From Pedobacter cryoconitis (GTDB lineage Bacteria > Bacteroidota > Bacteroidia > Sphingobacteriales > Sphingobacteriaceae), in NCBI RefSeq assembly GCF_014200595.1, contig NZ_JACHCG010000006.1:1-64000 (forward strand): a stretch of DNA of 64,000 nt, in the 5' to 3' direction. The position numbers and the translations under genes are program-made. The notes beneath the pieces were generated by a model that ran no database searches, had not been told where the DNA came from, and saw only the letters and a list, made by a program, of their open reading frames with translations. Positions 24,080 to 33,600 of this stretch are shown here, piece by piece. Position 1 is the first letter of the stretch. Every line of letters starts with the position of its first letter.

Positions 24080-26137
24080 ATGAAGTATTTTTTTATTCTG
24101 CTGCTTTTTCCTTTTTATTTAAGCGCTCAAACTAATGCTGTGAAAGATCCGGCTGCATTGGTCAATACATTTTTAGGCTCATCGGGAGATCATGGACAAA
24201 TATCACCGGCTGCCAGTTACCCATTTAGTATGTTAAGTATCGGGCCGCAGACTTATCCTAAGTTACATGCAGGGTATGAACATAAAGCAAAGATATTTCT
24301 TGGTTTTACCCATAACCGTTTTGAAGGTGTAGGCTGTGAAGGAAGTGGTGGAAATATTCTGATTAAACCTTATCTGGGAGATCAGCCTTTGGCCTCTGCG
24401 CTGATTAAGACTTCTGAATCTGCTGCACCGGGTAATTACGCTGTTGGTTTTTCTAATGGGATTAAAGCCGCTTTTGCAGTCGTGGAAAAGCAAGGGGTGG
24501 AACATTATGATTTCCCGGCAGGAGCAAAGGGGTTTTATTTTGATCTGAGCCATACGCTGGCCAACCAGTTTGTTAGAGAACAACATGAGATTAACGGACA
24601 AAGTATCAGTGGTTCTATAGAAGCAAGGACTACTTGTAATGTAGGGACGTATAAGTTATATTATGTGATTACTATTGATAAGCCCGTGAAATGGACAGAT
24701 AGTGCAAATCATAAATTAACTGCTGTACTGAATACAGCTGAAAACAGTGCAGAAATCAGGGTGTCTTTTTCTGCTGTGGATGTAGCACATGCAAAGGCAG
24801 TACTCAATGATTTGTCATTTGCCCGGATGAAATCTTTAGGATCACAGGGCTGGAATGACGTATTGGGACGTATTCAGGTAGAAGGAGATCAGCAAAGAGC
24901 TAAATTGTTCTATTCTTTGCTATACCGTACAATGCAGTCACCTTATGTGATTTCTGAGAAGGATGGTAGTTACCGGGCTACGGATGGCAGTTTACAGCAT
25001 TCCAAAGAAACGATGTATAACGGTTGGGCAATCTGGGATAATTACCGGACACAGTTACCTCTATTATCTATTATAGTGCCGGAAAAATACAGTGGAATGG
25101 TTAATTCTATTTCCAACCTTTATAGTTTTGGTAAAAAGGATTATGCGACGCAGCATGAACCTTCTAATACGGTAAGAACTGAACATGCTATTGTGGTGTT
25201 GCTGGATGCTTACCGCAAAGGGTATAAAGTTGATTTTGCAGGGATTTGTGATTCATTGGTCAAAGATGTGGACCGGCTGGATTATAGTCATCCTGATAAG
25301 GCACTGGAATCAAGTTATGATGCATGGGCATTGTCACAGATTTTGAAAGTGCTGAAGAAAGATGAATTGAGTAAAAAATATCTTGATCAGGCAGCTGAAT
25401 ATAAAAAGTACTGGAAAAAGGATTTTGAAGATGTAACTAAAAGAGATGTTGACCGGGTATCTGCAAGAGGATTATACCAGGGAACGATTTTGCAATACCG
25501 CTGGTTTGCTCCTTTCGATTTGAAAGGATTGATTGAGCTGATGGGGGGTGATACTGCTTATATCAAACAACTGGATCGTTTTTTTGACAATGATCAGTAT
25601 AATCATGCGAATGAACCCGATATCCAGGTTCCGTTTATGTACAATGCTTCTTCTGAACCATGGAAATCGCAGGCTTTGGTGAACCATCTGGCCGTAGATA
25701 CCGTTATTCAGTATTATTTTAACGATAACAGCAGAGGGATCGATCCTTTTATTGACAGGATTTATAAAAATCAGCCTGATGCTTATATCCGTACAATGGA
25801 TGATGACGCCGGAGCGATGTCGGGTTGGTATGTATTTGCAGCTTGTGGATTTTCTCCTGCCTGTGTAGGGTCACCTGTTTACTATTTAAATGTTCCTTTG
25901 TTTAAAACGGTTTCCTTTAAATGGCCCGATGGAAAAGTTCTTAACATTAGTGTGGATAACTATGTGGAAAACCGAAAATATGTGGAAAAGGTAACGTTGA
26001 ATGGCAAAGTTCTGGATAGGAACTGGATTACGCATGAGGAAATCATGAAGGGGGGAAAGCTGGTGATTACTGCATCTGATCAGCCTTCTGAATCATTTGG
26101 CGTGAAGAACAGGTGGATTTCAGCTATGAATAAGTAA
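24080..26137 (+). CDS. glycoside hydrolase family 92 (alpha-mannosidase family), divergent subgroup
   Basis: A 685-residue exported protein (signal residues 1-17, LFPFYLSAQ). The N-terminal beta-sandwich includes NTFLGSSGDHGQISPAASYP; the alpha6/alpha6 catalytic domain includes NGWAIWDNYRTQLPLLS, ANEPDIQVPFMYNASSEPWK and DDDAGAMSGWYVFAACGFSP. These match GH92 positions, including the Glu acid and Asp base regions, but two motifs differ from the usual forms (see findings). GH92 enzymes are Ca2+-dependent exo-alpha-mannosidases. The gene lies behind a strong terminator, so expression may come from readthrough or its own promoter. The linkage and substrate are open. Confidence 0.87.
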   Translation: MKYFFILLLFPFYLSAQTNAVKDPAALVNTFLGSSGDHGQISPAASYPFSMLSIGPQTYPKLHAGYEHKAKIFLGFTHNRFEGVGCEGSGGNILIKPYLGDQPLASALIKTSESAAPGNYAVGFSNGIKAAFAVVEKQGVEHYDFPAGAKGFYFDLSHTLANQFVREQHEINGQSISGSIEARTTCNVGTYKLYYVITIDKPVKWTDSANHKLTAVLNTAENSAEIRVSFSAVDVAHAKAVLNDLSFARMKSLGSQGWNDVLGRIQVEGDQQRAKLFYSLLYRTMQSPYVISEKDGSYRATDGSLQHSKETMYNGWAIWDNYRTQLPLLSIIVPEKYSGMVNSISNLYSFGKKDYATQHEPSNTVRTEHAIVVLLDAYRKGYKVDFAGICDSLVKDVDRLDYSHPDKALESSYDAWALSQILKVLKKDELSKKYLDQAAEYKKYWKKDFEDVTKRDVDRVSARGLYQGTILQYRWFAPFDLKGLIELMGGDTAYIKQLDRFFDNDQYNHANEPDIQVPFMYNASSEPWKSQALVNHLAVDTVIQYYFNDNSRGIDPFIDRIYKNQPDAYIRTMDDDAGAMSGWYVFAACGFSPACVGSPVYYLNVPLFKTVSFKWPDGKVLNISVDNYVENRKYVEKVTLNGKVLDRNWITHEEIMKGGKLVITASDQPSESFGVKNRWISAMNK

Positions 26138-26157
26138 TGGGGGGATAGAATATATTT

Positions 26158-26199
26158 CAAGGTAGATAACTGACAAATGGGATCTACCTTGATCTTTTG
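26158..26199 (+). terminator. terminator behind the GH92 gene
   Basis: CAAGGTAGAT (26158-26167) pairs with ATCTACCTTG (26182-26191), followed by ATCTTTT. The right arm overlaps the stop codon of the small opposing gene at 26184. Confidence 0.6.
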
Positions 26200-26369
26200 A
26201 AAGCACTTTCCAGCTCAGCCATAAATTCTTCGGCATCTTTTTTAGATCTGATCACTGTTCCTAAACTATCCTTACGGGCAGTTGTGGAATGAGGAAATGA
26301 AACATGTCCTTTATGACTGCTGGCCATTTTTTTATATTCCTCGATCTTATCTTGAATTCTTTGATTCAT
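26184..26369 (-). CDS. small uncharacterised charged protein (61 residues)
   Basis: I do not recognise this protein. From the Met at 26369 it is 61 residues, strongly charged and mostly helical in appearance, with EEYKKM near the start and SKKDAEEFMAELESAFKRSR at the C-terminus. The frame is open up to 26546, but that part overlaps the neighbouring gene and is not protein-like. It begins 40 bases after the stop of the 182-residue gene at 26410 on the same strand, so the two form a small pair. Confidence 0.55.
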   Translation of the reverse strand: MNQRIQDKIEEYKKMASSHKGHVSFPHSTTARKDSLGTVIRSKKDAEEFMAELESAFKRSR

Positions 26370-26409
26370 AATACAAATATAATTAATTGTGTTGCAAATA
26401 CAAGACCAA

Positions 26410-26958
26410 TTATTTGAGTCTGAACATGTAATAGCGATAAAGGTCGTGTCGTGTCCGGTCATAATTAAAAGGTTCAGGTCTGGGACGTTTGATATAATTG
26501 CCATGCTCGTCCTGTTCATAAGTATCATTCCTGAATATTCGTACATACCAGTCTACACCATTAGCAATGAAGAAATCCTTCAGGTAATCTCTATTGGATT
26601 TGAATATCATTTGATAAAGCGTTGCTCTGGTATCATTGGAGCCATCCAATCCTATTGTTAACTGCGGATTCTCTTTCAAAAATAAAAGTGCCAGGAACAA
26701 AACTGTTGAAAGAACCTTATTATTATTTACGTGGGGTAGCCTAACATTGTCTAAGAAACTGTCATTTTCATCCAATGGGCCAAATCCAAGGTTATAAACA
26801 TTCGGTAATTCCGGATCCGGATGGGATTTTATAGAAACTAATAATTCAATATCAGTACCGTCCTTTTGCGGGGAAATGAATTTCATTTCGGTGAAATCGG
26901 GCTGTATATCAGTTGGGGGGTAAGTCTCTTCAAAATTTATAGTGATCTTTAAGGACAT
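26410..26958 (-). CDS. uncharacterised protein, possibly DUF6934-like (182 residues)
   Basis: A cytosolic-type protein without a signal or membrane segment. The central block NVYNLGFGPLDENDSFLDN, then NNNKVLSTVLFLALLFLKEN and IGLDGSNDTRATLYQMIF, resembles the DUF6934 family of Bacteroidota (NLAFGD..., D..KVLATVA..., GST.ARTRLYR). The match is from memory and weak. The function of that family is not known to me. It pairs with the 61-residue gene downstream on the same strand. The C-terminus is rich in Arg and Tyr (DRTRHDLYRYYMFRLK). Confidence 0.6.
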   Translation of the reverse strand: MSLKITINFEETYPPTDIQPDFTEMKFISPQKDGTDIELLVSIKSHPDPELPNVYNLGFGPLDENDSFLDNVRLPHVNNNKVLSTVLFLALLFLKENPQLTIGLDGSNDTRATLYQMIFKSNRDYLKDFFIANGVDWYVRIFRNDTYEQDEHGNYIKRPRPEPFNYDRTRHDLYRYYMFRLK

Positions 26959-27161
26959 ATATAAATGCTGCGTTAAATTGATCCTGTAAAGGTATCCTAA
27001 AGTTGAAGTACGGAGTTAGCTGTAATTTGTGAAATATAACACGATCAAATTGCTCAAAAGATCTTTATTCTGCTTGTTTCTCAGTTATTATACTATATTT
27101 GAAATAGGCACATGGTGGTAGATAGCGCACAGAAAAGGTATATTTGAATACCTTAGAACAT

Positions 27162-27194
27162 AAAAAAACCTCTAGAGTATTTCATCTAAAGGTT
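27162..27194 (-). terminator. terminator of the tRNA gene
   Basis: On the minus strand AACCTTTAGA and TCTAGAGGTT (plus coordinates 27185-27194 and 27167-27176) form a 10-bp stem with one G-T pair, followed by a T7 run. It lies 12 bases after the tRNA 3' end. Confidence 0.75.
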
Positions 27195-27205
27195 TGATTA
27201 TCAAG

Positions 27206-27279
27206 TAGCGGGGAGCAGGATCGAACTGCCGACCTCAGGGTTATGAATCCTGCGCTCTAACCATCTGAGCTACCCCGCC
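27206..27279 (-). tRNA. tRNA with CAU anticodon, probably elongator tRNA-Met
   Basis: A 74-base tRNA without encoded CCA. The acceptor arms are GGCGGGG and CCCCGCT with discriminator A, so pair 1-72 is G-U. The D arm is AGCTCAGATGGTTAGAGC, the anticodon loop TTCATAA gives CAU, and the T loop is TTCGATC. The first-pair type excludes an initiator with a 1-72 mismatch. The last anticodon-stem pair is A31-C39, a mismatch. tRNA-Ile2 with lysidine also has CAU, so the identity is not fully settled. Confidence 0.88.
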
Positions 27280-27304
27280 GTGGGCTTCTTATTTTTTAAG
27301 AGTT

Positions 27305-27313
27305 GCAAATATA
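27305..27313 (-). promoter_or_regulatory. -7 promoter element of the tRNA gene
   Basis: The minus strand reads TATATTTGC, a full TAnnTTTGC match, 26 bases upstream of the tRNA 5' end. A transcript start near 27299 would give a 20-base leader. Confidence 0.5.
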
Positions 27314-27383
27314 GAATAAAATACTTTTCTTTAGGAAAAAAAATAAAAATAATTTACAAATAACAAGATATAAGCGATTTAAG

Positions 27384-27764
27384 ATGTCAGAAAAGAAAAA
27401 ATTTACCCTGGAATATGAGTTGAAGTCGTCTCCGCGTATTTTGTTTAGCTTCATAAGTGAGCCAAATGGCCTGTCTCAATGGTTTGCTGATGATGTGGTT
27501 TTCCGTGATCAGGTTTATACCTTCACCTGGGATGATGAAGTGCAGAAAGCAAAAATGTTAAGTTTTAAAGAGAATAAGATGGTTAAGTTCAAATGGATTG
27601 ATGATGAACCACACTGTTATTTTGAAATGGAAATTGTACAGGATGAATTAACAAACGATGTAGCCCTGTCTATTACTGATTTCGCAACCGAAGAAACACT
27701 TAAAGAAAGAACCCAGATTTGGGATAACCAGATTACTTACCTCCACAGTGTAATCGGAGCGTAG
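27384..27764 (+). CDS. START-like/AHSA1-type domain protein (SRPBCC fold)
   Basis: A 126-residue protein made of one SRPBCC/START-like domain. The N-terminal strand KKFTLEYELKSSPRILFSFI, the LSQWFADDV helix and the C-terminal helix QIWDNQITYLHSVIGA fit the small START-like family conserved in Bacteroidota. No catalytic residues are known for this group; ligand binding or chaperone-like roles are possible. It lies 50 bases upstream of the LptF/G-type permease, a pairing that I believe recurs in related genomes. Confidence 0.75.
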   Translation: MSEKKKFTLEYELKSSPRILFSFISEPNGLSQWFADDVVFRDQVYTFTWDDEVQKAKMLSFKENKMVKFKWIDDEPHCYFEMEIVQDELTNDVALSITDFATEETLKERTQIWDNQITYLHSVIGA

Positions 27765-27814
27765 TATTATAATTGGTGTATAGTATTTGAGTTGCATTGC
27801 CTACATTTGTAACA

Positions 27815-29251
27815 TTGAAAAAGATACACATACTACTTCTTAAAGCATTCATAAGACCATTTATCGTCACTTTTTTTATAGTGATGTTTATTTTGCTGAT
27901 GTTTTTCCTGTTCAAATATGTGGATGATCTGATCGGAAAGGGATTTGAATGGTATACGATTGTGGAGCTGATGTTTTATGCTTCTGCTGCAAATGTATCG
28001 ATGGCGTTGCCATTAGCCATATTACTGTCCTCTATCATGACTTTCGGGACTTTGGGGGAGAACTATGAGCTGGTGGCTATTAAGTCGGCAGGGATCTCCT
28101 TACAAAAGGCTATGCGGCCATTACTTGTACTGATCATTGGCATCGCTTTCTCTTCTTTTCTGTTCTCAGAATATATGCTGCCAAAAGCCAACCTTAAATT
28201 TGGCTCCCTGTTATGGGATGTCAGGAATAAGAAGTTATCTTTTCTGATTAAAGAAGGCGTATTTAATAATAGTATTCCCGGTTATTCAATCCGTGTAGAT
28301 GAAAAGGGTGCAGATGGTACCTCTTTAAAAGGGATCATGATTTATGACCATACCGGAAATCAGGGCGTAGCAAAAATCATTGTGGCTAAAGATGGTACAA
28401 TGAATACCACAAAAGATAAACAGTACCTGATCTTAAAACTGAATGATGGTGTAAGGTATGAAGAGTCCAGCGGACAGAATAAAGGGTACGACCCAAGGCA
28501 GCAATTAACCCGGATGCGCTTTGGGCAAACGGAACAAAAGTTTGACCTGTCCAGTTTTAAAATGAACAGGACAGACGAGAATAGTTTCCGGTCAAATAAT
28601 CAGATGCTCAACCTCAAAGGGCTGACCCATAAATCAGACTCCCTTACTAAAGAACTGGATAGCGTGAACCGGTATGCCAGGGTAAATATCAGCAACTATT
28701 ACAAGCAGAACAACTATACTAAGGGTTATACAAAAGCTAAAGTTGCGCCTGCAAAAATTAACGATAATATCCTGACGGAGTTCCCGGAAGCTAAAAGGAT
28801 GAATACTGTTCAGGCCGCATTAGATCAGGCTAATTCTATCAAACAAACCGTAGAAGGCCGGATTCCGGATCATGATGATAAGGTCGCAAACCTGATCAGG
28901 ATCAGAATAGAATATCAGCGGAAATTTACATTGGCAGTTTCCTGTTTAATGTTGTTCTTTATTGGTGCGCCATTAGGGGCAATTATTCGTAAAGGTGGCC
29001 TGGGTTTACCAGTAGTTATGGCCATTATCTTCTTCCTTTTTTATCATATTATCTCTACAGTAGCAGAAAAGTCTGCCAATCAGGGAAATATACATCCTGT
29101 GGTTGGTATCTGGATGGCAATTATTGTCTTATCACCCGTAGGGGCATTCTTAACCTATAAGGCAACCGTTGATTCTGCACTCTTTGATCTTACTTATTAT
29201 AAGTCGCTGGTCATGAGGATTTTCAAAAAGGGAAAGACGTCCGATAAATAA
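27815..29251 (+). CDS. LptF/LptG-family permease (YjgP/YjgQ)
   Basis: A membrane protein of about 478 residues with three N-terminal helices (about 10-110), a long hydrophilic periplasmic region (about 125-355), and three C-terminal helices (about 370-460, RKFTLAVSCLMLFFIGAPLGAI). This is the LptF/LptG layout; the pair forms the inner-membrane part of the Lpt complex that extracts LPS. I place the start at TTG 27815 because the following KKIHILLLKAF opens like family members; an upstream in-frame TTG at 27797 is possible. The family members cannot be split into F or G from the sequence alone. Confidence 0.88.
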   Translation: MKKIHILLLKAFIRPFIVTFFIVMFILLMFFLFKYVDDLIGKGFEWYTIVELMFYASAANVSMALPLAILLSSIMTFGTLGENYELVAIKSAGISLQKAMRPLLVLIIGIAFSSFLFSEYMLPKANLKFGSLLWDVRNKKLSFLIKEGVFNNSIPGYSIRVDEKGADGTSLKGIMIYDHTGNQGVAKIIVAKDGTMNTTKDKQYLILKLNDGVRYEESSGQNKGYDPRQQLTRMRFGQTEQKFDLSSFKMNRTDENSFRSNNQMLNLKGLTHKSDSLTKELDSVNRYARVNISNYYKQNNYTKGYTKAKVAPAKINDNILTEFPEAKRMNTVQAALDQANSIKQTVEGRIPDHDDKVANLIRIRIEYQRKFTLAVSCLMLFFIGAPLGAIIRKGGLGLPVVMAIIFFLFYHIISTVAEKSANQGNIHPVVGIWMAIIVLSPVGAFLTYKATVDSALFDLTYYKSLVMRIFKKGKTSDK

Positions 29252-29332
29252 CAACATTCAGAATTCATAAGTCTTTCATCAGAGTCTTACTTAACGATGA
29301 TATTTTAAATATATATTATCCGGGGAAGGTTG

Positions 29333-29340
29333 TAACTTTG
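29333..29340 (+). promoter_or_regulatory. -7 promoter element of ribBA
   Basis: TAACTTTG matches TAnnTTTG and predicts a start near 29347, about 52 bases before the ribBA ATG. No FMN riboswitch (RFN) core is visible in this leader. Confidence 0.4.
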
Positions 29341-29398
29341 TTTATGAATCTTAAATTGGATTTAATTATATATCCTTTGTTGAAGGTCTGATTATAAA

Positions 29399-30610
29399 AT
29401 GGAAATTAAACTGAACGCAATAGAAGATGCTGTTGCAGATATAAAAGCCGGTAAAGTCGTTATTGTTGTAGACGATGAGGATCGTGAAAATGAAGGCGAC
29501 TTCCTTACTGCTGCTGGGAATGCAACACCTGAAGTTATTAACTTCATGGCCACTCATGGAAGAGGCCTGATCTGTGCCGCAATTACTGAAGAAAGATGTG
29601 ATGAATTAAACCTGGAGCTGATGGTCGGTAAAAATACCGCGGCTTATGAAACTAATTTTACGGTTTCAGTAGATCTGATAGGACATGGTTGTACCACTGG
29701 TATTTCTGCGTCAGATCGTTCTAAGACCATCCAGGCATTGATCAATCCGGATACGAATCCTGATGAGCTGGGCAGGCCCGGACATATATTCCCTTTACGT
29801 GCCAAAGATGGTGGAGTGCTGAGACGTGCAGGCCATACCGAAGCAGCCGTAGATTTAGCGAGGTTAGCTGGAATGGTACCTGCCGGAGTTTTGGTAGAGA
29901 TTATGAAAGAAGACGGAGAGATGGCAAGACTGCCTGACCTGATCAAAATAGCAGCGCAGCACAATTTGAAAATAATCTCTATTAAAGACCTGATTGCTTA
30001 TCGCCTGAAAAATGATAGCCTGATCAAAGAAGAGGTTACGATTAACCTGCCTACAGAATGGGGTGATTTCAAAATGACTGCTTATACACAACTGGAAAAT
30101 AATGCTACACACCTTGCTTTGAGCAAAGGGGAGTGGACAGCAGATGAAGCTATATTGGTTAGGGTACACAGTTCATGCGTTACTGGTGATATTTTTGGTT
30201 CCTGCCGGTGCGATTGCGGCCCTCAGCTGCATAAAGCATTACAGATGATCGAAAAAGAAGGTAAAGGAATTGTAGTTTATATGAACCAGGAAGGCCGTGG
30301 TATTGGCCTGGTGAACAAATTATTATCTTATAACCTTCAGGATGCTGGTTTTGATACAGTAGAGGCTAATATTAAATTAGGCTTTAAAGGTGATGAACGT
30401 GATTATGGCGTAGGGGCACAGATTCTAAGAGCACAGGGTGTTCGTAAAATGCGGCTGATGTCTAATAATCCTACAAAAAGAGCCGGACTGATTGGTTATG
30501 GTTTAGAAGTTGTGGAGAATATTCCGATTGAGATCTTAAGCAATTCGCACAACGAAACTTACCTTAAAACAAAAAGGGATAAAATGGGCCATACTATAAT
30601 GAAGGGGTAG
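29399..30610 (+). CDS. ribBA: bifunctional 3,4-dihydroxy-2-butanone-4-phosphate synthase / GTP cyclohydrolase II
   Basis: A 403-residue fusion. The RibB half (about 1-203) has [11 protein letters not shown] and [12 protein letters not shown] plus [16 protein letters not shown]. The RibA half (about 207-403) has the zinc-binding [27 protein letters not shown] and [10 protein letters not shown]. It makes both precursors of riboflavin, from ribulose 5-phosphate and GTP. It stands alone here; ribF is about 17 kb away. Its 3' end overlaps the convergent tamB gene by 17 bases (30594-30610). Confidence 0.96.
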   Translation: MEIKLNAIEDAVADIKAGKVVIVVDDEDRENEGDFLTAAGNATPEVINFMATHGRGLICAAITEERCDELNLELMVGKNTAAYETNFTVSVDLIGHGCTTGISASDRSKTIQALINPDTNPDELGRPGHIFPLRAKDGGVLRRAGHTEAAVDLARLAGMVPAGVLVEIMKEDGEMARLPDLIKIAAQHNLKIISIKDLIAYRLKNDSLIKEEVTINLPTEWGDFKMTAYTQLENNATHLALSKGEWTADEAILVRVHSSCVTGDIFGSCRCDCGPQLHKALQMIEKEGKGIVVYMNQEGRGIGLVNKLLSYNLQDAGFDTVEANIKLGFKGDERDYGVGAQILRAQGVRKMRLMSNNPTKRAGLIGYGLEVVENIPIEILSNSHNETYLKTKRDKMGHTIMKG

Positions 30611-33600
30611 TCAATACCGCTTCTTTAAGTAACCTCTTTTGTTCTTCGGTGACCGCATCTTTATTAACAGATTGTTTTTTATGCTGGTGCGTGTCATCTT
30701 GTTTGTTCTTTAAGTTTTTACGGTATTTTCCCGTAACCTTCTGGACAAACTCTCTGAAATTATCAAATTGCTGTGAATAAATCAGGCCGAATGAAGTTAC
30801 ATTCACGTTCTGATTTATTCCAGTATTGACAAAAATACTTTGTTGTGTAGGCGGCTTGTTGGCCAGCTTACCGATCAGTGTCCCATCCTTTCGGATAAGC
30901 GCCAGGACTTCAACCTCACTACCCACACTATTTCTTGAAAATCCGATAGGGGAGAGATCACTCGTACTTCTGTTGTCTATGACACCTGCATTGACAATGA
31001 TCCGGTTATTGAAAAACTTGAACGATGCACTGGCCTCACTGAGTGACCGGATATTGATATCCACGAAATCAAGGTTAAGTGAAGATAATACATTGTTAAA
31101 CTGGTTAAACAGCAGCTCTGTTGCGGTACTGGCAACGCCAGACGTTACTTGTTTACCCAAATCCTCTTTACCACCTCCAGGAGCAAAACTTCTTCTGATA
31201 ATTAAGCTGAATGCCTGAAGGTTCAGGTTGTTCGGATCACTAAAATAAGCCTGAAGTTCTTCTTTGATCGACGGGTTAGAAGGGAAGAAAATATCAAGCT
31301 TAATATCCGGCTTTAATAAAAGGCCACTCAATCCCATCTCAACTTCCACAGGTACCCTTAACAGAGAGTTACTACTGTTATCCCTGTTAGCAGCAGCATA
31401 CAGGTCGGAAAGACTCGCTCTAAGCTCATAAATTGCCTTCAGCTGTATTTGAGCTTGTGTTGGGTTTCCAGTCCACCTGATCGTACCTCCTTGCCTGATG
31501 TTAAATTTCTTGTTGATAATCTCCTGCGCGGTAAAATCAAAACTACCCGATTCAATGATATAATCACCCGACATCTCAAAGTCTCCAAGACTATTGATCT
31601 CCAGGTTAAGGTCGGCATTTCCTTTTCCGCTTAAGTTCCCCAGGTTGGTAAACAGGTTAGCAGTACTGTTAGGGTCTACCTGTAATTTAAAGCTCATCGT
31701 GATCCCATCAAAATTGATAGCTTTCTTAACGTTTGCCGTGGTATCCTTATTCAAAAACGTAATGAAGTCTTTGTTTGATACAGTTTCTGAACTATTTAAT
31801 GGAAGATTGAATACTGTTCCTTTTTCTGTTTTGGCGTCAATTCCAATAAATAACTTATTTGTCGGGCCTCTGAAGATGAAAGTACCTGTAGCAAAAGCTT
31901 GTCCGAAATAGAGTTCATTATCTTTGATTGTCGTGTTTAAAGCCATGAAATTTTTGGCTTTGATATTAATATCCAGTGTTGGTGTATTGATATTGTTCAT
32001 ATCTACCGAACCATGGGCAGTCGCAATATTGCCGCCAACGTCTTTTAATTCAAGGTCGTCAATATCAATCACACTTTTATCTACACTCACTTTTTGTGAG
32101 ATGGTATAGGCAGTTTTTAAGTAATTTACGGTTAGTTCTGCTTTATCGAGTGTAATATCTCCGTCAATCTGCGGGGCATTAAATGCACCTTTAATGGTGA
32201 GGTCAGTAGAGATATGCCCTTTGAGGTTAGAAACCAGATCGCTTACAAATGGAGACAATACAGTCAGTTCACTTTCATCCATTTTCACGGTAAGGTCTAT
32301 GTTTTTCTCCTTCAGATCCAGACGCCCGTTCACTTTAAGGGTTTCTTTTCCATCTCTGTTGATCCGGGTAAATATACTGGCAAGATTGGTTTCCTGATTA
32401 TAAGAAGAAGTATCTGTCAAAGAACCTATATAAGTATCATTGAAGTTCAGGGAGTCAATTTTAATGTCATCATTAATCTTTGGTGATTTCAGCAGCCCGT
32501 AAAGTTTCGTTTTACCGTTTACATTACCTGACAATTGTATGCCCACCGTTTTCATGAAAGGGTTTAATGTTTTTAAGCTGAAGTCTTTAAACCCTACTTT
32601 AAGGACATCGTTAACATCCTCAGATAAAATTCCATCCACGGTTAACAGCTGATTGCCATTTCGCAGATCAAAATTACTGATCTCAGTTTTACCATTTTTG
32701 AAACCTATTCTCACCTTATCCTGAATAGCCCAGTCCTGGCTGTTAATTTTTAGCAGGGAAGGCAGGACACTGATACGGGTTGTATCTTTTCCAAACTCTA
32801 CCAGGCCGTTTAAATCCAGCTGATTCGCGTCATCTGAATTGGATAGTTTAACGTTGAGTGCAAGGCTGTCATTACGGAGTACATTTGAAATGTTAACGTT
32901 CTTGATATACAAACTATCATTCAGGTCTACGCGGTCGGAAGTAATAATTGCCTGTAACTGATTGGTCGTCGTGTTTTCATCGATAATAATATTGTTAGCG
33001 ATGACCCCTTTATATTTCAGTTTTTTAATGAATCCATTCAGCGTGGCTATTTTCTTTTCGGAATCAAAATTCCCGACCAGTTCTGCCTGATCTTCTATTT
33101 CCAAACCCGGGGCAATTAATTCGGCAACCGGTTCAAAACGTTTGATTTTAAGCTGAAACTTAAAGATCTGATTTTTGAAATTTACAATATCTGCTTTAAG
33201 AGAAGGGATGTAAGTTTTTGCAAGTGATTTATAATAAGAAGGCAGCGTGTTCAGGTCATACTGGCCCTGAATACTGGCTTCCAGTACATCCGAATTGATT
33301 CTTAGCGTCCTGTCTGCACCAATTCCTTTAGCTTGCAATTGAACAGAATCAATATTGTAGATCCCTTTTACATTGTTAAGCCTTATCTTCTCTATGAGTA
33401 AATCGCCTTGAATATTGTTCAGGTTAGTCCCTGAAAAATTGGTCTGGAAGTTCGCATCTACCATCAGTGAGTCTTTGAACAAATGAAGATTACGAAGTTT
33501 GGCATTCCTGATAGAAGCCTTAAAGTCGAACACAGGGAGTTTAGGATTTAAGTTTACCCCGCCGTCAAAGTCCAGTTTTATATTTTTATCATCAATACTC

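Noticed and set aside
26370..26546. N-terminal extension of the 61-residue gene up to 26546
   Set aside because: It overlaps the 182-residue gene in another frame and reads as non-protein-like; the Met at 26369 is preferred.
27135..27154. Short inverted repeat AAGGTAT/ATACCTT next to the tRNA terminator
   Set aside because: Only 7 bp in an AT-rich gap with no gene to regulate; likely chance.
29252..29398. FMN riboswitch (RFN element) upstream of ribBA
   Set aside because: The conserved RFN core segments were not found in the leader; only a -7 element is visible.
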